Below, one piece after another: positions 17,849 through 27,140 of a stretch of 64,000 nucleotides of DNA. The stretch's first letter is position 1. Each line of letters opens with the position of its first letter. Both the position numbers and the translations under genes were made by a program. This DNA comes from Mesobacillus harenae (GTDB lineage Bacteria > Bacillota > Bacilli > Bacillales > Cytobacillaceae), in NCBI RefSeq assembly GCF_013343715.1, contig NZ_JABUNR010000008.1:1-64000 (forward strand). Reading direction: 5' to 3'. The notes beneath the pieces are model-generated. The model was not told the origin of the DNA, ran no database searches, and was given only the letters and a program-made list of their open reading frames with translations.

Positions 17849-18035
17849 ATTCTATTCGCCTGGCTTTGCGGCCGGGCTATCTGTATTATCTTAGTTAAAT
17901 TCTACAAACAGCCGTCCTTCCGGCTCGTCTAAGCTCGCTTTGTTTCCCCCCTTAATGCACATGGTGAGAATCTAACAGGGCACTATGATAGAATGAATAG
18001 GGAAAACGGCTGAACTTTAGTTAAGGAGTGATTTT

Positions 18036-19163
18036 TTGAAGATAAAATCAATAGAGCCAACGCCGAGTCCAAACACAATGAAGGTTATCTTAAATGAAGA
18101 ACTTCCAATGGGCCGCAGTAATAATTATAAAAAAGATAAACAGGAAGATGCTCCTGATGTTATTAAGAACATCCTCACTATAGACGGTGTAAAAGGGGTG
18201 TACCATGTAGCAGATTTTCTAGCTGTTGAACGGAATGCCAAATATGACTGGAAAGACATTCTCTTGAAGGTTAGAAAGGCATTTGGAGAAGAAAGTGACA
18301 GCAGCAATGAGGAAGCAAAAATAGATGAACATTTTGGGGAAGTTTCTGTTCTTGTTCAAATGTTCAAAGGAATACCAATGCAGGTCAAGCTCACTGACGG
18401 AAATGAAGAAAAACGATTTGGGCTGCCTGATTATTATGGCGAGGCCGCAGCAAAGGCTCAGTTACCAGATGATAATGTTGTCATGCTGAGAAAATGGAAG
18501 GACTTTGGGGTCAGATATGGTGAATTAGACCAGGCTGGCAAAGAAGTTGTTGAAGAAGTAATGGCAGCTTATCCTTCGGAACGCCTCGAGCAATTGGTAC
18601 ATCTGGCCAACAATCCTAAAGAAGAAAGTGAAAAGCTGGCAAGGATTCTTTTAAAGGTAACACAAGAACATTTGGACGACCCTGACTGGCGCAAGCGTTA
18701 TCAAATGCTAGAACAAATGGGGGATCCGACTGTTGAGGATCTGCCGATGCTTGAAAAAGCATTGCAGGATGAAAAAGTCTCAATACGCCGTCTTGCAACG
18801 GTTTATTTAGGAATGATTGAGGATAAGAGTGTGCTGCCGCTGCTCTACAAGGCTCTAAAAGATAAAGCAGTTTCCGTACGGAGAACTGCGGGTGACTGTC
18901 TTTCTGATCTAGGTTTTCAGGAAGCCTCAGACGAAATGAAAAAAGCACTATCGGACAGCAGCAAGCTAGTCCGTTGGAGGGCAGCCATGTTCTTATATGA
19001 AGTTGGAGATGAGCGTTCACTTCCTGCTTTAAAAACAGCAGAGGATGATCCAGAGTTTGAAGTAAGTCTACAAATAAAGCTTGCGATCGAGCGGATTGAA
19101 CAAGGAGAAGAAGCTCGGGGTTCTGTATGGAAGCAAATGACAGATGCCCGAAAATCGGAATAA
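18036..19163 (+). CDS. ypgR: conserved virulence factor C (CvfC) family protein with NifU-N and HEAT-like repeats
   Basis: A 375-residue cytosolic protein equivalent to B. subtilis YpgR and S. aureus CvfC. The N-terminal 90 residues resemble the scaffold-protein Nfu/NifU N-terminal domain (MKIKSIEPTPSPNTMKV, then VKGVYHVADFLAVERN). The C-terminal third (about 215-360) holds HEAT-like repeats with the pattern 'DEKVSIRRLATVYLG', 'DKAVSVRRTAGDCLS', 'DSSKLVRWRAAMFLY'. CvfC influences virulence gene expression in Staphylococcus by an unknown route; in bacilli the role is unknown. The start is TTG, with AAGGAGTGAT upstream. It lies next to ypgQ (through the ABC-F gene) and ilvD, as in B. subtilis. 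A strong terminator follows. Confidence 0.88.
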   Translation: MKIKSIEPTPSPNTMKVILNEELPMGRSNNYKKDKQEDAPDVIKNILTIDGVKGVYHVADFLAVERNAKYDWKDILLKVRKAFGEESDSSNEEAKIDEHFGEVSVLVQMFKGIPMQVKLTDGNEEKRFGLPDYYGEAAAKAQLPDDNVVMLRKWKDFGVRYGELDQAGKEVVEEVMAAYPSERLEQLVHLANNPKEESEKLARILLKVTQEHLDDPDWRKRYQMLEQMGDPTVEDLPMLEKALQDEKVSIRRLATVYLGMIEDKSVLPLLYKALKDKAVSVRRTAGDCLSDLGFQEASDEMKKALSDSSKLVRWRAAMFLYEVGDERSLPALKTAEDDPEFEVSLQIKLAIERIEQGEEARGSVWKQMTDARKSE

Positions 19164-19170
19164 AAGCAAC

Positions 19171-19219
19171 AATGGAGTTTCCTGCAGAATACACAAGCCG
19201 CAGGGAACTCCATTTTTAA
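19171..19219 (+). terminator. rho-independent terminator after ypgR
   Basis: AATGGAGTTTCCTGC pairs with GCAGGGAACTCCATT with one mismatch, followed by a short T run. Confidence 0.85.
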
Positions 19220-19549
19220 AAAACTTTTAAGAGGTTTATCTGCTTCCAGCCTAGCACCCAGCGACGAAGATTAGAACCAGTTCCCTGCAAATAAGTCACA
19301 CCGAATCTCTGCCGCTCTTCGTGTTGATTCCAGTTCAAACTCCATGCAGGGGCCGAGTGGCTGTTTTGGATTTTTCATATATTACAATAAGGTTTTAAAG
19401 CTAGAAATACCTTTAATCAACGACGGATCTATATAACTTTTCTGTATTTTTAGTTAAAAATATTAATCATCTAATTTTACGAAAATTATTGCAATTTGCT
19501 CTAAAAAGTTCTATATTGAAAAGAAAATTAACCTTGGAGGGAAGCAAAA
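19220..19549. other. intergenic region upstream of ilvD
   Basis: About 330 bases. The right end holds the ilvD promoter and a CodY-like box (separate entry). The left part (19235-19370) shows C-rich motifs (CCAGCCTAGCACCCAGCGACG) typical of decayed Bacillus intergenic repeats, but no gene. No T-box leader was found. Confidence 0.4.
19473..19517 (+). promoter_or_regulatory. ilvD promoter with CodY-like box
   Basis: AATTTTACGAAAATT (19473-19487) differs from the CodY consensus AATTTTCWGAAAATT at two of 15 positions. Directly after it come TTGCAA (-35, 19489-19494), a 17-base spacer and TATATT (-10, 19512-19517). Binding there would block the -35. CodY represses ilvD in B. subtilis when branched-chain amino acids and GTP are plentiful; regulation here is inferred from the site. 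Confidence 0.65.
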
Positions 19550-21262
19550 ATGGTTAGAGATTTACGGATTAACAGTCATGTTATCAGTGATGATATTAAA
19601 AGAGCCCCAAACAGAGCAATGCTAAGGGCAGTAGGGTTTTCAGATGAAGATTTTAAAAAGCCAATGCTGGGAATTGCAAGTACTTGGAGTGAGGTAACTC
19701 CATGTAACATACATATTAATGATCTCGCCTACAAAGCAAAAGAAGGGGCTAGGGATGCAGGAGGAGCTCCGCTTATTTTTAATACCATTACCGTATCAGA
19801 TGGTATATCAATGGGAACGGAAGGTATGAGATATTCTCTTCCAAGCCGTGATTTAATTGCTGACTCAATTGAAACAGTAGTCGGCGCAGAGAGTTTGGAT
19901 GGATTTGTTGCTATTGGCGGATGCGACAAAAATATGCCTGGCTGCCTTATGGCTATTGGTCGGATGAATCTACCTTCAGTATTTGTTTATGGAGGTACAA
20001 TCAAACCTGGCAGGCTTAATGGAGAAGATATTGATATTGTTTCTGTGTTTGAAGGCGTTGGAGAGCATAGCGGAGGATCTATTTCCGAGGAAGAACTTAA
20101 GCATATCGAGTGCAATGCATGTGCGGGTTCAGGATCTTGCGGTGGAATGTACACGGCCAACACAATGGCTAGTGCAATTGAAGCGCTGGGAATGAGCCTC
20201 CCAGGAAGTTCATCAAACCCGGCGGAAACACCTGAGAAGCATCAGGATTGTTATAATGCAGGACAAGCTGTTTACCGTCTCCTTGAACAAGATATTCGCC
20301 CTCGGGATATCATGACAAAAGAGGCATTTGAAAATGCAATTACTGTTGTTATGGCTCTTGGAGGTTCAACAAATGCGATCCTTCACCTGATGGCGATGGC
20401 TCATTCTGCTGAAGTAGACTTAAGCCTTGATGATTTTAACAGACTTCAAAAGAAGGTTCCTCATATCGCGGACTTAAAACCTAGCGGGAAATATGTCATG
20501 CAGGATTTGCACGAAGCAGGCGGAGTTGCGGGAGTAATGAAGCTTCTTTTAAAAGCAGGTTTGCTTCACGGAGATTGTTTGACTGTAACAGGAAAGACGT
20601 TAGCTGAAAATCTGGAGGAATCCGAAGACCTTAAAGTTGGGCAAAAAATAATTTACCCAATTGAAAATCCTTTACGTGAAGATGGCCCGCTTGTCGTCCT
20701 AAAAGGGAATCTTGCTCCGTCCGGTGCGGTTGCCAAGGTCTCTGGTTTAAAGGTGAAGCGCATGTCAGGACCTGCAAAGGTGTTTAATGACGAAAAGAGT
20801 GCCACTGAAGCAGTTATGAATGGGGAAATTCAAGCAGGAGATGTCCTGGTCATTCGGTATGAAGGACCTCAGGGAGGACCTGGAATGCCAGAGATGCTGT
20901 CGATCTCAGCCATCCTTGTTGGAAAAGGACTTGGCGAAAGCGTCGCCTTGTTAACCGATGGACGATTCTCTGGAGGGACACACGGGCTGGTAGTCGGACA
21001 TATTGCTCCTGAGGCCCAAACAGGCGGACCGATTGCGCACATCAAAAATGGTGATATAGTGACCATTGACAGTGAGGAGCAGATCTTAAATGTTGATGTG
21101 TCAGAGGAAGAGTTTGCTGAACGGAAATTAAATTGGAGCGCGCCAACACTCCCAACCAGAGGTCAGCTGGCTAAATATTCACGGCTTGTATCCTGCTCTT
21201 CTATAGGTGCTGTGACAGACAATTTTGAAACAGCCGACAAGCCTTCAACAGTAAAAGCTTAA
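19550..21262 (+). CDS. ilvD: dihydroxy-acid dehydratase
   Basis: A 570-residue iron-sulfur dehydratase that makes the 2-keto acids of valine and isoleucine (third common step of branched-chain amino-acid synthesis). Cluster-binding cysteines are seen in [10 protein letters not shown] (about 124-133) and [19 protein letters not shown] (first cysteine about 189). The conserved C-terminal block [14 protein letters not shown] (about 474-487) contains the catalytic serine. Length is normal. GGAGG precedes the ATG. A near-consensus CodY box covers the promoter. ilvA, the threonine dehydratase of the same pathway, is 7 kb downstream but is a separate unit. Confidence 0.97.
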   Translation: MVRDLRINSHVISDDIKRAPNRAMLRAVGFSDEDFKKPMLGIASTWSEVTPCNIHINDLAYKAKEGARDAGGAPLIFNTITVSDGISMGTEGMRYSLPSRDLIADSIETVVGAESLDGFVAIGGCDKNMPGCLMAIGRMNLPSVFVYGGTIKPGRLNGEDIDIVSVFEGVGEHSGGSISEEELKHIECNACAGSGSCGGMYTANTMASAIEALGMSLPGSSSNPAETPEKHQDCYNAGQAVYRLLEQDIRPRDIMTKEAFENAITVVMALGGSTNAILHLMAMAHSAEVDLSLDDFNRLQKKVPHIADLKPSGKYVMQDLHEAGGVAGVMKLLLKAGLLHGDCLTVTGKTLAENLEESEDLKVGQKIIYPIENPLREDGPLVVLKGNLAPSGAVAKVSGLKVKRMSGPAKVFNDEKSATEAVMNGEIQAGDVLVIRYEGPQGGPGMPEMLSISAILVGKGLGESVALLTDGRFSGGTHGLVVGHIAPEAQTGGPIAHIKNGDIVTIDSEEQILNVDVSEEEFAERKLNWSAPTLPTRGQLAKYSRLVSCSSIGAVTDNFETADKPSTVKA

Positions 21263-21347
21263 TTAAATAAAGTGCCTTCAGTCTAAGATTGCGTAAGAGG
21301 CATCATTTATAGTATGCTAACACTGCAAACAGATAGGAGGGATCTCT

Positions 21348-21782
21348 ATGTCGATGGCATATGAAGAATACATGAAACAGATGGTCAAACCAATGCGAGA
21401 AGAACTTGTTCAAGCTGGTTTTGAAGAACTTCACTCCCCAGAAGATGTTGAGAACTATATGAATAAAGCGGAAGGTACGACGCTGGTAGTTGTTAATTCT
21501 GTATGCGGATGTGCTGCCGGACTTGCGAGACCTGCTGCGACTCAGGCTGTTCTTCAAAGTGACAAAAAGCCGGATCATTTAGTAACTGTCTTTGCAGGGC
21601 AGGATAAAGAAGCAACCGCAGCAATGCGGGAATATTTTGAGGGAATTGAGCCTTCTTCTCCTTCGATGGCGCTTTTAAAAGGAAAAGAAGTTATTCACTT
21701 CATCCCTCGCCATGATATCGAAGGCCAGCCTTTGGAAGCTATTATGGAAAACTTAATCGGGGCTTTTGAGTCTAATTGCTAA
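21348..21782 (+). CDS. brxA: bacilliredoxin BrxA (YphP)
   Basis: A 144-residue thioredoxin-fold protein of the BrxA/BrxB family. It removes bacillithiol from S-bacillithiolated proteins. The signature CGC active site is in NSVCGCAAGLARPA (about 50-63). The paralogues BrxA (YphP) and BrxB (YqiW) look alike; the position immediately downstream of ilvD is that of yphP in B. subtilis, which decides the name. The ATG is preceded by AGGAGG at seven bases. A terminator follows. Confidence 0.92.
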   Translation: MSMAYEEYMKQMVKPMREELVQAGFEELHSPEDVENYMNKAEGTTLVVVNSVCGCAAGLARPAATQAVLQSDKKPDHLVTVFAGQDKEATAAMREYFEGIEPSSPSMALLKGKEVIHFIPRHDIEGQPLEAIMENLIGAFESNC

Positions 21783-21792
21783 AAAAACCACA

Positions 21793-21823
21793 AAAAGGAT
21801 GCCAACCAGGTATCCTTTTTGTT
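21793..21823 (+). terminator. rho-independent terminator after brxA
   Basis: AAAAAGGATGCC pairs with GGTATCCTTTTT around AACCA with one wobble pair. Confidence 0.85.
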
Positions 21824-21932
21824 ATAGGTCAAAGACTTATAAAATCAAGCTGAAGTATAGGTTAAGAAGAGCCTCAAACAGAAGTTCTCACAAATAATGA
21901 TAAAATCCACCTAAATGCTAGGAGTTGACGCC

Positions 21933-22706
21933 ATGATCATTACTACTGCCGGGAGAGCAGAAAAAGAATTGGGTGCCAAGGCACAAGAAGCAGCACAGCA
22001 GCTTCAAGCATTGTATGTTCCGAGAAAGAAGCGATCTATTAGCCAGCTTCAGCAAATGGAGCAGGATGATTGTATCGTAATGGGGAGAGATAGACTCGAA
22101 CTTTATCCAATCGGGGTCAAAGAACCTTTTTTCTTTCATCCTAACTCAGCTATGTTCAGAATCAAACGGCTCTTAAATGAGGAGCATGATCCTTTTATAG
22201 AGGCAGCGGAGTTAAAAAATGGGATGACTTTGCTGGATTGTACTCTTGGTTTAGGATCGGACAGTATTGTGGGAAGCTTTGCAACAGGATCTGAAGGGCA
22301 AGTAATTGGCGCAGAGGTTAATAAATATATTGCCTTTATCGTAAAAGAAGGATTGAGTAACTGGGACTCTGGAATTTCGCAGATGAATAAAGCGATGCAG
22401 AGAATCAAAGTTATAAATAAACATGCCATGACAGTTTTAGCCGGTATGGATGACAGAAGTATCGATTGTGTTTATTTCGATCCAATGTTTGAAGAAACTA
22501 TCGTAGAATCCGATGGGATTAAGAGCTTAACCCGCTTGGCTCACTATGAAAAGCTGACAGAACCATTAATTGCTGAAGCGCTGAGAGTAGCTAGGCACCG
22601 TGTCATTCTGAAAGATCATTATCAAAGCAGCCTGTTTTCGGCTTATCATTTTAACGTGTTAAAAAGGAAAACGGCAAAGTTTCACTATGGATTTTTGCAA
22701 AAATAA
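21933..22706 (+). CDS. ypiP: class I SAM-dependent methyltransferase YpiP
   Basis: A 257-residue protein of the YpiP family, a Rossmann-fold methyltransferase-like group in Bacilli. SAM-binding motif I is TLLDCTLGLGSDSIVGS (about 96-112); an acidic strand end follows in VIGAEVNKYIAF, and a motif-IV-like CVYFDPMFEE (about 181-190) has the D-P-M-F pattern seen in nucleic-acid methyltransferases. Substrate unknown. The ATG at 21933 has TAGGAG eight bases upstream; an ATG six codons earlier lacks one. It occupies the same place, between yphP and ypjP, as in B. subtilis. Its stop codon lies inside the convergent terminator. Confidence 0.88.
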   Translation: MIITTAGRAEKELGAKAQEAAQQLQALYVPRKKRSISQLQQMEQDDCIVMGRDRLELYPIGVKEPFFFHPNSAMFRIKRLLNEEHDPFIEAAELKNGMTLLDCTLGLGSDSIVGSFATGSEGQVIGAEVNKYIAFIVKEGLSNWDSGISQMNKAMQRIKVINKHAMTVLAGMDDRSIDCVYFDPMFEETIVESDGIKSLTRLAHYEKLTEPLIAEALRVARHRVILKDHYQSSLFSAYHFNVLKRKTAKFHYGFLQK

Positions 22707-22738
22707 GAGAACAGAGGACAGCCTCCGTTCTCTTATTT
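22701..22738. terminator. bidirectional terminator between ypiP and a leftward mini-gene
   Basis: AAATAAGAGAAC (22701-22712) pairs perfectly with GTTCTCTTATTT (22727-22738), with four more internal pairs (GAGG/CCTC). It overlaps the stop codons of both flanking reading frames. Confidence 0.85.
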
Positions 22739-22814
22739 AATCTGCGATGGAAAGATAAATAAAATACCCCAGCATTACTAAACAGACAATGACAATCATC
22801 CAAGTCCAATCCAT
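22737..22814 (-). CDS. 25-residue single-span membrane mini-protein
   Basis: A very short reverse-strand frame reading MDWTWMIVIVCLVMLGYFIY plus five residues (LSIAD). It is almost entirely one hydrophobic helix with tryptophans at the N-terminus and an acidic C-terminus. Its ATG has an excellent AAAGGGGGATG region upstream at about eight bases, and a strong terminator overlaps its stop codon. Size and composition match the many one-span mini-proteins of Bacilli; no family is named. Confidence 0.6.
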   Translation of the reverse strand: MDWTWMIVIVCLVMLGYFIYLSIAD

Positions 22815-22990
22815 TTTTCATCCCCCTTTAATATCACCTAGTGTTTCCCAAATATTATGCGATTAAGCAGGCGTTATTCTTAATTGGTTTAATATCCTAA
22901 ATATAATCGATTGAAACCACTTTTCAGGGTATTGCAAAAAGAAGTATAATAGATTCAAGAAAAAGAGCGCTGTCCTGGAGGTAATTGAGT

Positions 22991-24187
22991 ATGAGCTTCA
23001 CCACTTCACGCCGCATGAAAGCATTTGAACAAAGCATTTTCGCAGAATTATCACAGCTTAAAAAGATGCGTATTGCTGAGGGTGAAAAGATTATTGATTT
23101 AAGTATTGGCAGTCCTGATTTGCCTCCTCCAAAATTTTTAATGGATGCAATCAGTAAAGATGCCCTTAATCCTGCAGCATACGGATATTCTCTAACAGGA
23201 ACTGAAGAGTTTCAGGAATCGGTCCGTACTTATTATAAAAAGAATCATAATGTTTCCTTAAATACAAAAAATGAGATTATACAATTAATGGGATCTCAGG
23301 ATGGCCTTGTCCATTTCCCAATGGTTTTATGTAATCCGGGTGATTACATCCTCGTTCCTGATCCAGGGTACACTGCATATGCAACGGGAGCCTCTATGTC
23401 AGGAGCAGAGTTATATCCTATGCCTTCACGCAAGGAAACTGGTTTTCTCCCAGAATTAAATAATATACCAGAGGACATCCTGCACAAAGCAAAGCTGATG
23501 ATCTTGAACTTTCCTGGTAACCCTGTTCCAGCTATGGTAACCAGAAAATATTTCGAGGAAGCTATAGCTGTTGCGAAGAAATACAAGATTGTGATTCTCC
23601 ATGACTTTGCTTACTCCGAGCTTTATTACGGAGAAAAGCCATTAAGTTTTTTAGCGGTTGAAGGAGCAAAAGATGTCGGCATCGAAATGAACTCACTATC
23701 CAAAAGTTTTAATATGGCAGGCTGCCGGGTTGCCTATGCTGCTGGTAATCCCGATTTAATCGAAAAACTAGCCCAGCTTAAATCCAATCTGGATTATGGC
23801 GTTTTTTTGCCCGTGCAGAACGCTGCTGCCAAAGCATTGATCGCTGAGTCAAATTTCCTTCAATCCAATCGAGAAATTTATAAAGCGAGAAGAGATGTCT
23901 TGATATCTGGGCTGGAGCAAATCGGCTGGCATGTTGATATTCCGCAAGCATCCATGTTTATATGGGCAGAAATCCCTCAAGGCTTTTCTTCATCAAAAGA
24001 ATTTTCAATTGAACTGCTTCATAAAGCGAATGTCGTAGTTACACCAGGAAATGCTTTTGGAAGGTATGGAGAAGGATATGTGCGGATTGCCCTTGTACAG
24101 CCTGAAGCAGAGCTGCTTAAAGCTGTTAAGAGCATAGCAGACAGCAGTCTTTTTAATAAAAAAGCGTCAGATAGGAGGAGAATTTAA
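22991..24187 (+). CDS. class I/II aminotransferase, LL-diaminopimelate aminotransferase-like
   Basis: A 398-residue fold-type I PLP enzyme. The PLP lysine is in NSLSKSFNMAGCRVAY (about 234-249); NFPGNPVPAM (about 176-185, the N and P of the conserved NPxG-like turn), HDFAYSELYY (about 205-214) and GYVRIALVQPE (about 367-377, substrate-carboxylate arginine) are also typical. It resembles proteins annotated as LL-diaminopimelate aminotransferases, but related enzymes use aspartate, alanine or other substrates, so the reaction is open. ATG 22991 has GGAGG eight bases upstream; a TTG two codons earlier is too close to it. The stop overlaps the ypjP start (TAATG), so translation is coupled. Confidence 0.85.
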   Translation: MSFTTSRRMKAFEQSIFAELSQLKKMRIAEGEKIIDLSIGSPDLPPPKFLMDAISKDALNPAAYGYSLTGTEEFQESVRTYYKKNHNVSLNTKNEIIQLMGSQDGLVHFPMVLCNPGDYILVPDPGYTAYATGASMSGAELYPMPSRKETGFLPELNNIPEDILHKAKLMILNFPGNPVPAMVTRKYFEEAIAVAKKYKIVILHDFAYSELYYGEKPLSFLAVEGAKDVGIEMNSLSKSFNMAGCRVAYAAGNPDLIEKLAQLKSNLDYGVFLPVQNAAAKALIAESNFLQSNREIYKARRDVLISGLEQIGWHVDIPQASMFIWAEIPQGFSSSKEFSIELLHKANVVVTPGNAFGRYGEGYVRIALVQPEAELLKAVKSIADSSLFNKKASDRRRI

Positions 24188-24762
24188 TGCCAGTCTGGTT
24201 TCGCAAGTCGATAGTAGTCCTTATAACGATTTTATCATTCGGTCTTGTAACCCCTGCTCAGGCAAATGGGCTCTTTGTTTCTGAGGCAGCTGAAGAGTCA
24301 GACACTCATGAGGTTTCTGTTTTTACCAATCCGCACGATATACTGCCAGGAGATATAGACCGTCATTCCTTTATAGGGAAAATGGTAAGGGAAGCTGAGG
24401 AACAATCGCTGCAGAAATTCGGCACTAAAATCGGCCCCGTTATTGAAGATGAGTTTCGCCAGGTTATCCTGCCAAATATCGAGAGAACAATAGAAACTGT
24501 TGCTGAACAGTATCCCAATGAAAAACTTACCAGCTTGGCTATTACGGAAGGGCCTGGAGGAGGAAGATCAGAAAAAATCTTTAATCTTACTGACGATGAT
24601 GGCCATGATATCATTAGGTTCCATGTGAGAAGGGACCAGCCTCCTCTTGAGGGATATTGGTTTAACTTTCATTACCATACCTATCATGATCAGTTTCAGT
24701 CACACCACGAGCTCGGGACGATATATTGGGATAAAAATACACCGCCTAATTGGAGAAGTTAA
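24187..24762 (+). CDS. ypjP: YpjP-like secreted/membrane-anchored protein
   Basis: A 191-residue protein with an N-terminal signal or anchor (PVWFRKSIVVLITILSFGLV, ending near AQA at about 27), followed by an extracellular alpha/beta domain. Conserved-looking motifs are SFIGKMVREAEEQSLQKFG (short: FIGKMVREAEE) and NFHYHTYHD (about 159-167), a histidine-rich stretch. B. subtilis YpjP lies at the same place and has no known function. It overlaps the aminotransferase stop codon. A terminator follows. Confidence 0.85.
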   Translation: MPVWFRKSIVVLITILSFGLVTPAQANGLFVSEAAEESDTHEVSVFTNPHDILPGDIDRHSFIGKMVREAEEQSLQKFGTKIGPVIEDEFRQVILPNIERTIETVAEQYPNEKLTSLAITEGPGGGRSEKIFNLTDDDGHDIIRFHVRRDQPPLEGYWFNFHYHTYHDQFQSHHELGTIYWDKNTPPNWRS

Positions 24763-24778
24763 CAGTTTTATAGGTACA

Positions 24779-24812
24779 GGAGCTGATTATAAGTCAGTTC
24801 CTTTTATTTTGT
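24779..24812 (+). terminator. probable terminator after ypjP
   Basis: GGAGCTGA pairs with TCAGTTCC (one wobble) around a 7-base loop, followed by TTTTATTTTG. Confidence 0.7.
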
Positions 24813-24982
24813 ATTCCAAATTTCAAAATGACCAGCCGTGACTTGGCCAAGCATAAACCAGCATGTTCACCTACTTCTTTTACCTGATTTTCTCAGCCAT
24901 TTTGAAAAACTCATATGGTATAATTTTAATAGTAAAATAGATTCATAAACTATTATCGCTTTTGGTGAAGGGGAGACATATT

Positions 24983-25684
24983 ATGCGTAAATTATTGTTT
25001 CTTTTCTTTACAATTGCTGTCTCTCTTACATTGCTTGGAACCTCACAGGCAACTGTTAATGGAATTCCTTTAAGGGATTTTCCCCAGCAGTCAATACTCT
25101 TTGATTCTCTCACGCTAAAATCAAAGAATCATATTGAAAATATCATTCTTCTTCCCGAAGAAGAATTTGATCAGATTGAAGCAGCTAATATGATCAGCAG
25201 GATCGATAAGCTGCCTGACTCGATGCTCGAAAAAATTGCGCACCATAGAATCCAGTTAAAATTATTTCAAGGTAAGCTAACAGATAACCCAAGTGCTGAC
25301 CACTTAAAAGGGTTAATTCCACGCGGATATCAAAATGGGACAAAGTGGGATGAAGTTCCCGGGGTCGGCGGTTCAAAAATTGTGCTCGCAAAAATAGGGA
25401 ACAGCGAGAAAGGGATGGGGCATGGCTCTGTTAATCTTGAATTGCATGAACTAGCCCACTCAGTTGACCGTTATGTATATGATGCAATTAGGGATGACCA
25501 GACATTCGTGTTTGTTTGGAAGAAAGAAAGCAAACTTCTTTTTCCTGGCAGACCTTATTTTATAAATTATCCTGAAGAATATTTTGCTGAAACCTTTGCA
25601 ATGTTTTTTGCAGGTGATGAGCATACGGAATTGTTAAGAGAGGCTGCACCTGAAACTTATCTTTTTATTAAAAGCTTGAAGTAA
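24983..25684 (+). CDS. secreted metallopeptidase of the anthrax lethal factor/Pro-Pro endopeptidase type
   Basis: A 233-residue protein with a clear signal peptide (MRKLLFLFFTIAVSLTLLG, cleavage likely near SQA-T at about 24). The mature part ends in a zinc-peptidase domain: HELAHSVD (HExxH, about 154-161) and, about 40 residues later, NYPEEYFAETFAMFF (about 194-208). The spacing of HExxH followed by a Y-x-x-E-x-F-A-E-x-F-A block is that of the M34-like ATLF/Pro-Pro endopeptidase group. Substrates cannot be told; relatives cut adhesins at proline pairs or host kinases. ATG 24983 has AAGGGGAG upstream; a TTG seven codons earlier is less likely. It sits between ypjP and thyA and has its own terminator. 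Confidence 0.8.
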   Translation: MRKLLFLFFTIAVSLTLLGTSQATVNGIPLRDFPQQSILFDSLTLKSKNHIENIILLPEEEFDQIEAANMISRIDKLPDSMLEKIAHHRIQLKLFQGKLTDNPSADHLKGLIPRGYQNGTKWDEVPGVGGSKIVLAKIGNSEKGMGHGSVNLELHELAHSVDRYVYDAIRDDQTFVFVWKKESKLLFPGRPYFINYPEEYFAETFAMFFAGDEHTELLREAAPETYLFIKSLK

Positions 25685-25724
25685 TCTCTGGTAAAGGTAA
25701 AATAGATACCAGAGATATTTTTTT
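25684..25724 (+). terminator. rho-independent terminator before thyA
   Basis: ATCTCTGGTA (25684-25693) pairs perfectly with TACCAGAGAT (25707-25716), followed by a T-rich run. Confidence 0.9.
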
Positions 25725-25742
25725 GTAAAGGTTGTGTAGGAA

Positions 25743-26537
25743 TTGAAACAGTATTTACAGTTATGTGAACATATTTTAAAAAACGGGGCGGAAAAAGAAG
25801 ACAGGACAGGAACTGGAACAATCAGTTCATTTGGTTATCAAATGCGTTTTGATCTTCAGGAAGGATTTCCACTTGTAACGACAAAAAAACTTCATCTTAA
25901 ATCCATCATCCATGAGCTGCTCTGGTTTCTTGATGGGGATACGAACGTAAAATATTTGCAGGATCACGGTGTCCGCATTTGGAACGAATGGGCTGACGAA
26001 AAAGGTGAACTGGGCCCTGTATATGGACATCAATGGCGTTCTTGGACAGGTGCTGATGGAAAGACAGTAGACCAAATTAGTGAGCTTATCAGCCAAATTA
26101 AATCAAATCCTGATTCCCGCAGACTGATCGTTAATGCTTGGAATGTCGGAGAGATTGAGAATATGGCACTTCCGCCTTGCCATTGTATGTTTCAATTTTA
26201 TGTAGCGGATGGGAAGCTTTCTTGCCAGCTCTATCAGCGTTCAGCCGATGTGTTCCTGGGTGTGCCTTTCAACATTGCCTCCTATGCACTTTTAACTTTG
26301 ATGGTGGCGCAGGTTTGCGATCTTGAACCAGGTGAATTTATACATACCTTTGGAGATGTCCATATCTATTCAAACCACATGGACCAGGTTAAACTTCAGT
26401 TGACAAGGGAGCCTAGGTCACTACCGAAAATGAAGATAAATCCGGAAGTAAAAGATATCTTTGGTTTTGCCTACGATGATTTTCAGCTTGAAGAGTACGA
26501 CCCACATCCCCATATAAAGGGAGTGGTTAGTGTATGA
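25743..26537 (+). CDS. thyA: thymidylate synthase
   Basis: A 264-residue ThyA-type enzyme converting dUMP to dTMP with methylene-tetrahydrofolate. The active-site cysteine is C146 in [24 protein letters not shown] (about 20-31), [20 protein letters not shown] (short: RSADVFLG) and [10 protein letters not shown] (about 207-216) are intact. The length and numbering equal E. coli ThyA. The start is TTG; the reading frame lacks an upstream ATG and the N-terminus [12 protein letters not shown] is standard. The dfrA start overlaps its stop by four bases (ATGA), a classical coupled pair because the reaction oxidises the folate that DHFR then regenerates. Confidence 0.97.
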   Translation: MKQYLQLCEHILKNGAEKEDRTGTGTISSFGYQMRFDLQEGFPLVTTKKLHLKSIIHELLWFLDGDTNVKYLQDHGVRIWNEWADEKGELGPVYGHQWRSWTGADGKTVDQISELISQIKSNPDSRRLIVNAWNVGEIENMALPPCHCMFQFYVADGKLSCQLYQRSADVFLGVPFNIASYALLTLMVAQVCDLEPGEFIHTFGDVHIYSNHMDQVKLQLTREPRSLPKMKINPEVKDIFGFAYDDFQLEEYDPHPHIKGVVSV

Positions 26538-27022
26538 TCTCACTAGTATGGGCTATGGATGAAAACAGAGCGATTGGAAAAAATAACCAGTTGCCATGGC
26601 GCCTTCCAGAAGATCTCAAATTCTTTAAAAAAGTTACCATGGGGCATCCGATTGCAATGGGCCGCAAAACCTATACATCCATAGGAAAGCCCCTCCCAGG
26701 CAGAGAGAATATTATTATAACTAGAGATAAAAGTTTCTTATGCGAAGGCTGTACTGTACTTTATTCTGTGAATGAATTACGCGAATATGCCCAGCAAAAG
26801 GGGCAAGAGGTCTTCGTGATCGGCGGGGCAGAAATCTTTAAAGAGATCCTGCCTGATGCAGATAGACTCTATTTGACAAAGATATACCACTCGTTTGAGG
26901 GGGATACGTTTTTCCCGGAACTCGATCTTTCAGGTTGGGAAGTAATTGAACAGTTTAAAGGGCCTAAAAATGAGAAGAATCCGTATGACTATGAGTTTTT
27001 TATTTACGATCGAAAAGAATAA
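26534..27022 (+). CDS. dfrA: dihydrofolate reductase
   Basis: A 162-residue enzyme reducing dihydrofolate to tetrahydrofolate with NADPH; the target of trimethoprim. Seen: [17 protein letters not shown] (about 6-22), the catalytic acidic residue in [10 protein letters not shown] (about 24-33), [15 protein letters not shown] (about 43-57) and [13 protein letters not shown] (about 97-109). Length is standard. It is translationally coupled to thyA by an ATGA overlap. Confidence 0.97.
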   Translation: MISLVWAMDENRAIGKNNQLPWRLPEDLKFFKKVTMGHPIAMGRKTYTSIGKPLPGRENIIITRDKSFLCEGCTVLYSVNELREYAQQKGQEVFVIGGAEIFKEILPDADRLYLTKIYHSFEGDTFFPELDLSGWEVIEQFKGPKNEKNPYDYEFFIYDRKE

Positions 27023-27140
27023 TGTGAGGCTTGTCTAAAGGTCACAGCTGCAGCTGCGGCTTTTTCTTTTGATCTGTATTTTTCCTAACTGTCAGCTTCG
27101 ACTTTAATGGGAACGTCTAGCAAAAAAGAGGAGGAAGAAG

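Noticed and set aside
18616..19194. 192-codon open frame on the reverse strand opposite ypgR
   Set aside because: Antisense to a clearly conserved gene, no ribosome-binding site and low-complexity composition; a shadow frame.
27035..27075. AGCTGCAGCTGC palindrome followed by T run after dfrA as a terminator
   Set aside because: The stem is ambiguous (self-complementary repeat rather than a clear hairpin with adjacent T run), so it was not listed.
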